In this document: in pieces, positions 1 to 8,200 of the stretch | Numbering within the stretch: position 1 is the stretch's first letter | How the letters are laid out: every line of letters starts with the position of its first letter | Assembly: GCF_900141805.1 (NCBI RefSeq) | Contig: NZ_FQYN01000003.1 | Location: 434,001-498,000 of the forward strand | From: Hymenobacter daecheongensis DSM 21074 | Lineage (GTDB): Bacteria > Bacteroidota > Bacteroidia > Cytophagales > Hymenobacteraceae | Direction of reading: 5' to 3' | Length of the DNA stretch: 64,000 bases | Position numbers and translations under genes: made by a program | The notes under the pieces: generated by a model | Databases searched by the model: none | Seen by the model: only the letters and a program-made list of their open reading frames with translations | What the model was told of the DNA's origin: nothing

Positions 1-56
1 TTGCTATTCATTTTTTGGGGTCTTGGTTGTTGGGGGCTTGGGGGCTTGGTTATCGG

Positions 57-257
57 AGTCTTGGGGCCTTGGGGTTGGAACTGTCATCCTGAGCTTGCGA
101 AGGACCTTCTTCGTTATCGCTTAGAAGCTCACTTTAATGCACAAAGCCCATTACCTGCCCACAATGAGGGCCTTGCTCATTGACACATGCTTCTCACTTA
201 TCGGAGGAAGGTCCTTCGCAAGCTCAGGATGACAGTTCCAACCACAAGGCCCTAAGA
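57..257. repeat. Long inverted repeat (family A, copy 1)
   Basis: The core palindrome, 81-235, begins CTGTCATCCTGAGCTTGCG and ends with its complement. The arms extend outward through the words TTGGGG/CCTAAG to about 57 and 257, so the right arm overlaps the stop codon of the epimerase gene. The inner part (about 112-207) is not obviously paired. Related copies are at 54937-55038, with fragments at 57816-57854 and 59713-59749. The left edge (1-56) is a G/T-rich run of the words GGGTCTTGG and GGGCTTGG; I see no gene in it. Confidence 0.85.
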
Positions 258-659
258 CCCCACACTCTGACATAGCTCTACCAGTACGCCGGCGGCGCTT
301 TTGGGGTGCACAAAGCACACCAGCTTATTGTCCGCGCCGGGCTTGGGCTCCTCGTTCAGCAGTACGAAGCCCTCGGCCCGCAGCCGCGCCATCTCGGCCC
401 GGATATCGGCCACCTCAAAGGCGACATGGTGAATGCCTTCGGGCTTTTTGCTAAGGTACTTCGTGATGGCACTTTCGGGGGTAGTGCCGGCCAGCAGCTC
501 GATTTTGGAGCCGCCCACCTGGAAGAAAACCGTATCTACGCCTTCGCTGGCTACGTGCTCCTTTTTATAAGGAGCCTGCCCGAGCAGGGTAGTATAAAGC
601 GCCGTGGCGGCTTCCAGATCGTGCACGGCAAGGCCGAGGTGTTCGAGGTTGGTGAACAT
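252..659 (-). CDS. mce: Methylmalonyl-CoA epimerase
   Basis: This 135-aa single-domain glyoxalase/VOC-fold protein should interconvert (S)- and (R)-methylmalonyl-CoA in the cytoplasm, linking propionyl-CoA metabolism to succinyl-CoA. The pattern fits the family: an N-terminal NLEHLGLAVHDLE strand with His7, GIHHVAFEV around His77-78, and a C-terminal GVLVELCQ with Glu128. These are the expected positions of metal ligands and catalytic residues. The length is typical. The ATG at 659 gives the usual short N-terminus. The gene is divergent from iscS, and its 3' end overlaps the outer arm of a palindromic repeat. No methylmalonyl-CoA mutase gene is nearby. Confidence 0.92.
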   Translation of the reverse strand: MFTNLEHLGLAVHDLEAATALYTTLLGQAPYKKEHVASEGVDTVFFQVGGSKIELLAGTTPESAITKYLSKKPEGIHHVAFEVADIRAEMARLRAEGFVLLNEEPKPGADNKLVCFVHPKSAAGVLVELCQSVGS

Positions 660-702
660 GAAAGTTGGGGAAAGGGCTGGTGAGTCTTATTTGGAATATA
701 TC

Positions 703-710
703 TACTTTTG
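703..710 (+). promoter_or_regulatory. Possible -7 box for the isc operon
   Basis: TACTTTTG matches the Bacteroidota TAnnTTTG consensus and lies 113 nt before the iscS ATG. No well-spaced -33 TTG was found; a TTTGG at 690-694 is too close. A weaker TATCTTTT at 810-817 is an alternative much nearer the start. Confidence 0.3.
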
Positions 711-823
711 TGGGGGCAAAGTAAAACCTGTTCATGGGTTTTCGTGTTCTACCTGCGAATCATTCTCCGCTAGATTCGTCGGTTTCTCCTCTGGTTTTCC
801 GCTGATTTATATCTTTTCGAGCC

Positions 824-2038
824 ATGCTCAAGCTCCCAATCTACCTCGACAACAATGCCACCACGCCGCTCGATCCGCGCGTGCTGGAGGCCATGATGCC
901 GTATCTGACCGAGGTATTCGGCAACGCCGCGTCCCGCAACCACCCTTTCGGCTGGGCCGCTGAGGAAGGCGTCGACTACGCCCGTGAGCAGATTGCTGCG
1001 CTCATCAACTGCGACCCCAAAGAAATCATCTTCACCTCAGGCGCTACCGAGTCCGACAACCTTGGCATCAAGGGTGTGTTTGAGATGTATTCGCAGAAGG
1101 GCAACCACATCATCACCACCACCACCGAGCACAAAGCCGTGCTCGATACCTGCAAGCATATCGAGAAGCTCGGTGGCCGGGTTACGTATCTGCCGGTGAA
1201 TTCGGAAGGCCTCATCAGCCTCGCCGAGCTGGAAGCGGCCATGACGCCCGAAACGATTCTGGTGACCATCATGTACGGCAACAACGAAACCGGCACCATT
1301 CAGCCGATTCGCGAGATTGCCGCCATTGCCCACCGGCACGGCGCGCTGTTCATGACCGACGGCACCCAGGCCGTAGGCAAGATTCCAGTGGACGTAATTG
1401 CCGACGGCATTGACCTGATGGCTTTTACGGCCCACAAAATGTACGGCCCCAAGGGCGTAGGCGCTCTGTATGTTCGCCGCAAGAACCCACGGGTAAAGGT
1501 AACCGCCCAGATGGACGGCGGTGGCCACGAGCGCGGCATGCGCTCCGGCACCCTGAACGTGCCCGGCATCGTGGGCCTGGGCAAAGCCTGCGAGCTGGCC
1601 CGCCTCGAAATGGCTGCCGACACCGAGCGCCTGAGCAAAATGCGCGACCGACTCGAAAAAGAGCTGCTGACGCTGGAGGAAAGCTACGTGAATGGCTCGC
1701 GTGAGCATCGTCTGCCGCACGTTGCCAACATCTCCTTTAAGTATGTGGAAGGCGAAGGCCTGATGATGGGCGTGAAAGACCTGGCCGTATCGTCGGGTTC
1801 AGCTTGCACCTCGGCTTCGCTGGAGCCTTCTTACGTACTCAAAGCTCTCGGCCTCAGCGACGACCTCGCCCACAGCTCGTTGCGCTTCGGCCTCAGCCGC
1901 TTCACCACCGACGAGCAGATCGACTATGCCATCGGCCACGTGAAGGAGGCTGTTACCAAGCTCCGCGAGATGTCGCCGCTGTGGGAGATGTTCAAAGAAG
2001 GCATCGACCTCGACAAAATCGAGTGGGCCGAACACTAA
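824..2038 (+). CDS. iscS: Cysteine desulfurase IscS
   Basis: This PLP-dependent class V aminotransferase-fold enzyme takes sulfur from L-cysteine and passes it as persulfide to IscU and other acceptors. At 404 aa it has the same length as E. coli IscS. Visible signatures are the N-terminal [12 protein letters not shown], the PLP lysine in [11 protein letters not shown] (Lys205), and the mobile catalytic loop [17 protein letters not shown] with Cys328. The C-terminal tail expected for IscU contact is present. It is the first gene of an isc cluster with iscU, an unknown gene and iscA. No iscR, hscAB or fdx is adjacent, unlike the proteobacterial operon. Confidence 0.97.
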   Translation: MLKLPIYLDNNATTPLDPRVLEAMMPYLTEVFGNAASRNHPFGWAAEEGVDYAREQIAALINCDPKEIIFTSGATESDNLGIKGVFEMYSQKGNHIITTTTEHKAVLDTCKHIEKLGGRVTYLPVNSEGLISLAELEAAMTPETILVTIMYGNNETGTIQPIREIAAIAHRHGALFMTDGTQAVGKIPVDVIADGIDLMAFTAHKMYGPKGVGALYVRRKNPRVKVTAQMDGGGHERGMRSGTLNVPGIVGLGKACELARLEMAADTERLSKMRDRLEKELLTLEESYVNGSREHRLPHVANISFKYVEGEGLMMGVKDLAVSSGSACTSASLEPSYVLKALGLSDDLAHSSLRFGLSRFTTDEQIDYAIGHVKEAVTKLREMSPLWEMFKEGIDLDKIEWAEH

Positions 2039-2040
2039 AA

Positions 2041-2135
2041 TCAATTAAAAATTAAAAATGAAGAATTGTCTCACGGTTCACTTCGCGCCAAGACGAGTAA
2101 TTCATTTTTAATTTTTAATTCTCAATTTTTAATTC
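2041..2135. repeat. Word palindrome between iscS and iscU (AATTAAA word)
   Basis: The left arm reiterates AATTAAA/AATGAAG with a 7-nt period. The right arm (about 2098-2135) carries the complementary words TTCATTTTTAATTTTTAATT. A G/C-richer loop of about 35 nt lies between them. It ends about 17 nt before the iscU ATG. Confidence 0.8.
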
Positions 2136-2151
2136 TTTTCAAAGAAAAGCC

Positions 2152-2568
2152 ATGGCTTACTCCGATAAAGTAATCGACCACTACAGCAACCCCCGCAACG
2201 TGGGCACGCTGGACAAGAGCAAGAAGAACGTGGGCACCGGCCTGGTGGGTGCTCCCGAGTGCGGCGACGTGATGCGCCTGCAGATTGAAGTGGACGAGGC
2301 CACCAACACCATCACCGACGCCAAGTTCAAGACGTTCGGCTGCGGCTCGGCTATTGCTTCTTCTTCGCTCGCTACCGAGTGGCTGAAGGGCAAAACCGTG
2401 GACGAGGCACTGGCCATCGACAACATGGAGATTGTGGAGGAACTGGCTCTGCCACCGGTAAAAATTCACTGCTCGGTGCTGGCTGAAGATGCCATTAAGT
2501 CGGCCATCAACGACTACCGCGTGAAAAACGGCCTAGCCGTGCTGGAAGAAGTAAAGTCGCACCACTAA
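2152..2568 (+). CDS. iscU: Fe-S cluster assembly scaffold IscU
   Basis: This 138-aa scaffold protein is where [2Fe-2S] clusters are built from IscS-derived sulfur before transfer to targets. The three conserved cysteines are Cys37 (APECGDVM), Cys64 (TFGCGSAIA) and Cys107 (KIHCSV), with the conserved Asp39 and His106. An LPPVK motif at residues 100-104 is, in known IscU proteins, the recognition site for the chaperone HscA, although hscA is not in this window. It lies 113 bp downstream of iscS, with a palindromic spacer between. Confidence 0.97.
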   Translation: MAYSDKVIDHYSNPRNVGTLDKSKKNVGTGLVGAPECGDVMRLQIEVDEATNTITDAKFKTFGCGSAIASSSLATEWLKGKTVDEALAIDNMEIVEELALPPVKIHCSVLAEDAIKSAINDYRVKNGLAVLEEVKSHH

Positions 2569-2570
2569 CT

Positions 2571-2650
2571 AGTTGTCGGTTGCTGGTTGTCAGTTGTTAG
2601 GTCATTCAACGTCCAGACTCTGACAATCAGCAACTGAAAACTGGCAACTG
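2571..2650. repeat. Word palindrome between iscU and the 132-aa gene (GTTGTCG/GTTGTCA word)
   Basis: The left arm reads roughly as GGTTG-type words repeated every 6-8 nt (2571-2600). The right arm (about 2619-2650) is built of the complements CAATCAGCAACTG and GGCAACTG. It begins a few bases after the iscU stop and ends 8 nt before the next ATG. Confidence 0.75.
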
Positions 2651-2657
2651 ATTCAGA

Positions 2658-3056
2658 ATGGAGGATATCCACGTCGAAAGCAGTCGGATTCAGAAGCAGA
2701 TTGAAGATCATCTGGGCATGGGTCCGGGCAATCTGCTGTTCGAGTTCCGGCAGCTGGCGGGCCGCGTGCGCTTGGATCTGATTACCGTGAACCCGCGCCA
2801 CCAGCAGAGCTTTCTGTTTCGCTACGAGGAAGGCCACGACAAGCTCGACGCGCTCCGCAAGATGCTGACCTACGTGAAGGATTCCCGTGATACGGAAAGC
2901 TCCTACACCATCCAGTGGCGGGCCCGCGGCGACCGGGAGCTGCAGACTTCTTACTTCCGCGCCCACAATACCTACGAGGCCCTCGATAAGCTCTACTACG
3001 GCCGGGACCTGAATACCATCACCGTTTTCAGCGTAGTGCTGAATCCATCTTCTTAG
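2658..3056 (+). CDS. Unknown protein in the isc operon
   Basis: A 132-aa soluble protein with no signal peptide, no membrane segment and no cysteines. I do not recognise the family. It begins MEDIHVESSRIQKQI, has a helical N-terminal half, and then a mixed region rich in Arg, Tyr and Phe (FRYEEGHDKLDALRK, then YTIQWRARGD). Codon use and GC resemble the neighbours. Its position between iscU and iscA, in the same direction, suggests co-expression with the Fe-S machinery. The lack of cysteines argues against it being a scaffold or carrier itself. Confidence 0.8.
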   Translation: MEDIHVESSRIQKQIEDHLGMGPGNLLFEFRQLAGRVRLDLITVNPRHQQSFLFRYEEGHDKLDALRKMLTYVKDSRDTESSYTIQWRARGDRELQTSYFRAHNTYEALDKLYYGRDLNTITVFSVVLNPSS

Positions 3057-3058
3057 TT

Positions 3059-3190
3059 GTTGGGAATTTGGGTCTTGGGGACTTAAGGGCTTGGTTTTTT
3101 GTTTTGACTTGGATTAGTGTTAATGCTGCCAGAACGACAAACCAAGCCCCCAAGCTCCCAAGCCCCCAAGACCCCCAAGACCCCCAAAGC
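3059..3190. repeat. Word palindrome before iscA (CTTGGGG / CCCCAAG word)
   Basis: The left arm (3059-3096) contains TTGGGTCTTGGGGACTTAAG and GGGCTTGG. The right arm (3140-3190) carries CCAAGCCCCCAAG-type words repeated 5-6 times with a period of 7-9 nt. The last repeat ends 2 nt before the iscA ATG. The same word family also occurs at 15-75 at the left edge of the window. Confidence 0.8.
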
Positions 3191-3191
3191 C

Positions 3192-3518
3192 ATGATTACC
3201 GTTTCTGATAAAGCCAAAGAGAAAGTCGAGAAGCTCATGCACGATGCGGCGCTGGACGCGACGTATCGTTTGCGGGCTTCAGTAGCCGGTGGCGGCTGCT
3301 CTGGCCTCTCCTACAAGCTCGACTTCGACAATGAGGTGAAGCCAATGGACCAGGAGTTTGAGGACAAAGGCGTGCGGGTAGTGGTGGATATGAAAAGCTT
3401 CCTCTATCTGGCCGGCACTGAGCTTAACTTCTCCGACGGCCTCAACGGCAAAGGCTTCTACTTCGACAACCCCAACGCCTCCCGCACCTGCGGCTGCGGC
3501 GACAGCTTCTCGGTGTAG
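3192..3518 (+). CDS. iscA: A-type Fe-S carrier IscA
   Basis: This 108-aa carrier protein accepts or delivers Fe-S clusters after assembly on IscU. The three family cysteines are present: Cys36 in AGGGCSGLSY, and Cys100 and Cys102 in the C-terminal TCGCGDSF. The start at 3192 (MITVSDKAKEKV) is chosen because an upstream in-frame ATG at 3117 would only add translated repeat (SSQAPKTPKTPK). It is the last gene of the isc cluster and is followed by a very strong hairpin. Confidence 0.95.
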   Translation: MITVSDKAKEKVEKLMHDAALDATYRLRASVAGGGCSGLSYKLDFDNEVKPMDQEFEDKGVRVVVDMKSFLYLAGTELNFSDGLNGKGFYFDNPNASRTCGCGDSFSV

Positions 3519-3537
3519 CCGCTCGTACTACTTTCCT

Positions 3538-3597
3538 GGGCCCTTGACACAAAAGGCCGGCCCTCTTTCGGGAGGGCCGGCCTTTTGTGTCAAGGGC
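3538..3597. terminator. Strong bidirectional hairpin terminator
   Basis: A near-perfect 60-bp inverted repeat (GGGCCCTTGACACAAAAGGC and its complement) around a TTTCG loop, with A/T runs inside the arms. It separates the convergent iscA (+) and T9SS (-) genes. Confidence 0.9.
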
Positions 3598-3615
3598 CCC
3601 TTTTCCTGTTACTTC

Positions 3616-4809
3616 TTACTGCCGCTGGAAGCGCTGAGAAGTTCGGCTGATGCCGGTGCCAGTGAGCAGCATGTAGCTGCCCGGCCGTAGCTGCCCAAGG
3701 CCGATGGTCTCATTGTTGGGCACCAGGCCGTGGGCCTGCAGTTGCCCCAACAGATTGAGCACTTGGTACGGCTGACCGGCCGAACCGGTGGGCAAGTGCA
3801 AGTCTTCCTGAGCTGGATTCGGATACAGGGCTGCAGCCGCGCCCGTGGCCACTACCCGAACCGGGGAATAGGAAAAAGCACCTTCCGTATCCACTTGGCG
3901 CAAGCGGTAGTAGCTCAGCCCCGATAAGGGCTGCCGGTCGGTCAGGGCGTAGGTTTGGGCCTGGGTGGTGGAGCCGTGGCCGGCCACGGTGCCGATGGCC
4001 CGGAACTCTTGGCCGTCGGCGCTACGCTCCACCTCAAAACGGTCGTTATTCTTTTCGCTGGCGGTGGCCCACTTCAGCAGTACGGCGTTGGTCTGGCGCA
4101 GGGCCTCGAAAGCCGTCAGTTCCACGGGCAGGGGACTATTGCTGCTAAGGAAAACCTCGTCCAGGACAATGGCCGTTTTGTCGTTGGCAGTAGCCACGAT
4201 ACGGGGCTGGACTTGCGTTACGCTCGCGGGCAGGTTGATCCGCAAAAAAGTATACCTGGTTGCGGCAGTTCCAGTCGCAGAAAACGTCTGAGGAGCGCCA
4301 AAGGTGACGGTGGCAGCAGCTGTAGCTGAGTAATCCCAGAAAATGTCTCTACCGGAACCCGTGCCGACCACCGTCAGGGTAGGGGTAAAGGTAGCACCTC
4401 CATCGGTACTGATGCTGACGACTACACTTCCGGTTGAAGCCAGGCCGCCGTTCTGGTTGGTGGCAAACACAGCTAGGCGCAGCGTCAGGAAGTTGTTGGT
4501 AGAGCCAGTAAAGTTGATGTTCTGAAAATTAAGGGTGCTGACTGTCGTGCCACTACCCGTATTGTTCTGTACACCATACGCACGGGCACCACTTGAAGCT
4601 ACGGCACTGGCCGCTGGACTAGGATTACCCCCCCCAAAAGCTGTAGCGGAAGTACCCGTAAAGATCTGTCCGCCAGTAGGTGTATACCCATAAGTATCCC
4701 CGGCTACCTCGAAGCTCTGTTTGGTAGTGTACTGGCTAAAGCCAGCCAGCGGGCAAAGCAACAGACCGGTGCAGACTAGGCCAATCAAGGAACAAACACT
4801 CTTTTTCAT
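3616..4809 (-). CDS. Secreted T9SS type A sorting-domain protein (397 aa)
   Basis: The start at 4809 gives a clean signal peptide (MKKSVCSLIGLVCTGLLL, ending around GFSQ). The middle (about 40-230) looks like a beta-sandwich anchoring domain with FQNINFTGSTNNFLTLRL. It is followed by an FN3-like stretch beginning LPVELTAFEAL and a C-terminal sorting domain (LYPNPAQEDL, ending in SYMLL). The protein should pass the inner membrane by Sec and the outer membrane by T9SS. It has the same LPVELTAF module as its two larger neighbours. Its ligand is unknown. Confidence 0.88.
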   Translation of the reverse strand: MKKSVCSLIGLVCTGLLLCPLAGFSQYTTKQSFEVAGDTYGYTPTGGQIFTGTSATAFGGGNPSPAASAVASSGARAYGVQNNTGSGTTVSTLNFQNINFTGSTNNFLTLRLAVFATNQNGGLASTGSVVVSISTDGGATFTPTLTVVGTGSGRDIFWDYSATAAATVTFGAPQTFSATGTAATRYTFLRINLPASVTQVQPRIVATANDKTAIVLDEVFLSSNSPLPVELTAFEALRQTNAVLLKWATASEKNNDRFEVERSADGQEFRAIGTVAGHGSTTQAQTYALTDRQPLSGLSYYRLRQVDTEGAFSYSPVRVVATGAAAALYPNPAQEDLHLPTGSAGQPYQVLNLLGQLQAHGLVPNNETIGLGQLRPGSYMLLTGTGISRTSQRFQRQ

Positions 4810-4839
4810 ATTGCAATTTGGTGTGAATAAAGTGAGCAA

Positions 4840-5233
4840 GCAAGGAGAAAACCACCATCTGTCCTAGTAGGCCTTGTGGGAATATCCTCACGTTTGAATG
4901 CCCGAAGATATTAAACATAATTACTATTATTTTTCAACTCGATTACGGCCAAAGATGACTCCCCTACCCCTGCCGTGCATTATCCGCAAAACCCGCCGCA
5001 GGGCGATATAGCATCGGTTCGGGGCTTAACCTGCTGTGCAGGTGCTGCCATAGGCAATTCTAAAATGCGGCGTGACGTGTATAGGTCACAACGCGTAGCC
5101 CGTGCAGTAATAACAGTGTCTGACCCGCACGATGCGGAGACGCCGTACTTTGCGTTTCTGCCTCAGCAAACCAGTTAATAACGCGGTTTAAAACGTGCTA
5201 ATCGACGCTCTATCTTGTCCTTCCGTCAGCAGT
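4840..5233. other. Intergenic stretch, no gene seen
   Basis: This 5' region of the 397-aa T9SS gene is AT-rich near 4900-4940. On the minus strand it contains TATCTTCG, one mismatch from the TAnnTTTG -7 box. The rest (4950-5230) has mixed composition and no convincing ORF; a 67-codon open frame at 4975-5178 has no support. Confidence 0.6.
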
Positions 5234-5270
5234 AAAGAGGGCCTTTCCCAAGATGGGAAAGGCCCTCTTT
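5234..5270 (-). terminator. Hairpin terminator of the giant T9SS gene
   Basis: Perfect arms AAAGAGGGCCTTTCCC / GGGAAAGGCCCTCTTT with a short AAGAT loop, 24 bp beyond the stop codon. Confidence 0.9.
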
Positions 5271-5293
5271 GCTTGGGCGACAGTCGGTCAGGC

Positions 5294-8200
5294 TTAGTTC
5301 TCCTTGATAAACTTGCGCACCGTGCGGCCAGCGGCCGTGACCACCTCTAGCTGGTAGAGGCCCGCCGGCAGCGGGGTCACGCTCAGCGTGGCGACTCCCT
5401 CGGCGGCTTCACCCGTCAGCACCACGCTGCCGGTGCTGTTCAGCACGCGGTAGTGTGCTGCGGCGGGCAGCTGCAGGTATAGCGGGCCACAGGTTGGGTT
5501 CGGGAACAGGGTGACTACGCCAGCGGCCGCTACGGCCACCACCGGCGAGAGAGCAGTCTTGCCGTCGCGGTCTATCTGGCGGAGGCGGTAGTAGCTCGTG
5601 CCGGTCAGCGGCTGGCGGTCGAGGGCGGAATAGGTGTGGGCCTGGGTGCTCTGGCCCTGGGCCTCCACGCTGGCGATGGGTCCGAACGACCTGCCGTCGG
5701 CGGAGCGCTGCACTTCAAAGCGGGCGCTGTTGTGCTCCGAGGCGGTGGTCCACTTCAGCAGTACACCTTCCGCCTGCTGCTGGGCTTTGAAAGCCGTCAA
5801 CTCCACGGGCAGCGGGTTGCGCACGAGGTCCGGGTCGAGACTGGCCAGAGCGAAGTCGCTGAACGAGGTGAACGTGCCCGAGGTGAGAGTGCCGGCCACG
5901 AACGCACCGTTGCTGGCGGTGCCGGTGCTGGCCGAGCGGTCGATGTTTATCCAGGGGTCGGTGCTGAGGCTGCGCTTGGCAATTACCAGCATCGCGTCGG
6001 CCGGATCGGTTACCTCGTCATTCGTGTCGAAGCTGAGCGTGATGGTGCCGCTAAAGCCGGCGGGCTGCCCCCCTTCCGGAGTGATATTAACGTAGCGGAT
6101 GCCCGATACGCGGGTGAGCGGAGCCGTAAGGGTGCTGGTACGGGCCGAGGTATTAAACAGCTCGGCCACGTAGGTAGTCGGGTTGTCCTGGGCAGCAATG
6201 GCCAGGGTGGCGGGAAGGAACTTGCCGGCCTTACCAATGGGGAACAGCAGCGAAGAGGCTCCGGCGGCCGAAGCCCGGGCCAGCGGACCGGCCACGTAGC
6301 TGCTGCTGCCGCCACCCGTTAGGTTGGCACCAGCAGTCAGCGTGAGCCGGTTAGCAGCATCTGTGGTCAGTACCCCCGACGTCAGGGCCAGGCGGCTCAG
6401 CGTGAGGGGCCGAGCCAGGGTAACGCCGGTGCCATTGTTGATCTGCAGCGTCAGGTTCGGGCCAAAGGTGAGGGCCGAAGCCGGAGCAGTACCGCCGATG
6501 GTCTGCGGGGTCGTGCCGTTCAGCGTGAGCGTGCCGGCCGATGCCGGGCTGAAGGTCAGCGTGCTGGTACCATTGACCACGATGTTGCCGGCCACCGAGA
6601 TGGTGCTGGTCAGGTTCAGCGCTACGTTGCCGCTGGTCACGGTCAGGTTGCCGGCAATGGTGAGCGCGCCCGAAGCCGTGGAGCTGGCCGTATTGCCGCT
6701 GACCACGCTAAGCTCCAAGTTGCCGTAGGTGCGGTTGGATACCGGTGGGAAGGAAGTCGGAGTTGCGACGCTGAACACGTACTGGCTGGTGGGCTCCAGC
6801 ACAATGACGGAGTTGGTGCCCGTGATGCCGAAGGGCTGCGAGCCGCCGGCCTGCTCCAGGCGGGAGCCGTTGCGGAAGATGACGCTGTTGATGTTGGCGT
6901 TGGTCGCCCCGAACGGACTGCCCGCCATGTTGGCCGTCTGCCGGAACAGGCTGCCGCTCACGAACTCGATGCTGCCGGCCGTGGTAGCCTGCAGGCGTTG
7001 GTTGCCATTGTCGAATACCACGCTGCCGCCGATGCTGGCGGTGGCCCCGGGGCTCAGCTGCACCGTCAGGCCGGTGGTATTGGCCGTGGGGTTAGTCAGC
7101 GTCAGCGCCGAGCCGGCTCCCACCACCAGATCGGCCCCGCTGGTGTTGCCGTTGGCAATGGTTAGCGTCCGGGTGCCGTCAGTATTCAGAGTCGCCTGCA
7201 CGCTGTTGCGGAAGATGAGCTGAGCCACCGTCTGTGCCGTGGTGAAGTCGACCGTGGCGGCAGCCGTAGCCGTCACGTTGCCGTCGAATACCAGCACGTC
7301 GGCCGGGGCGGCCGTGGTGCGGGCCGGGGTCCAGCTGGTGGCAGCGGCCCAGCTGGTGCCGGAGCCGTTCCACACGTAGGGCTGGGCCAGAGTACCGGTC
7401 AGCACCAGACGGTAAGGGTCTTCGTCGCTGTCGTTGTTGGCAATGATGAGCGTGGCGGTCTGGGCGGTAGCCGCCACCGGCGTATAAGTGACCGTGAACG
7501 TGGTGCTGCCTCCCCCGGCGATGGTGGTGATGCCGGGCTGGGCCGTGATGGTGAACTCGGGGGAGCTGCCGGCCTCAAACTGCACGGCGGGCGTGCCGTT
7601 CAGCGCCAGATCAGTGGTGCCCAGGTTCTGAACGGTGAAGGTGGCCGTAGCCGTGCTGCCCGGCTGCACCGCGCCGAAGCCGTAGGTACTGCCCGAGGCC
7701 AGGTCAGTGCCGGTGGCAGTCTGCAGGTTGATTTCCGGGGCCAGCGGGGCTACCTCTACCGTGCCGAAGACGTTCACGTCGTCGATGCGGTAGATTCCGG
7801 TGTTGCCGTAGCCGTAGATGCGGAAGTACACCGGGCCCTGCACGTTGGTCAGGCCGCTGCCCAGGCTGATGGAGCGGGCCGTGGTGGTAGTCGAAGGGTT
7901 GTAAACCGTTCCGACCGTTACGGGATTAGTAAAGGCCGCGTCCAGGCTGTAGCGCACCTCGATGTTGGTTGGGCCCGCCGTGCTCTTGCTGTCGGTGTAG
8001 TCCAGGGTAGTCAGGGTAAACCGGTAGCCGGGAGCCGGGGCCATGCTGAAGCCTACGTAGTTATTGGGGTTGAGCGTGCCGCTGGAAGCATAGCCCGTCG
8101 AGCCGAAGACACCCGTCACCGTATTGTTGGCGGTAATACCGCTGCCACGCTCGAAGTTGGCCGCCGTCACGTTGGGGTTCTTGTAGGAAGCCGCGACCGA

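Noticed and set aside
1..183. A 60-codon open frame at the left edge
   Set aside because: It is translated from G/T-rich word repeats and the left arm of the family A palindrome.
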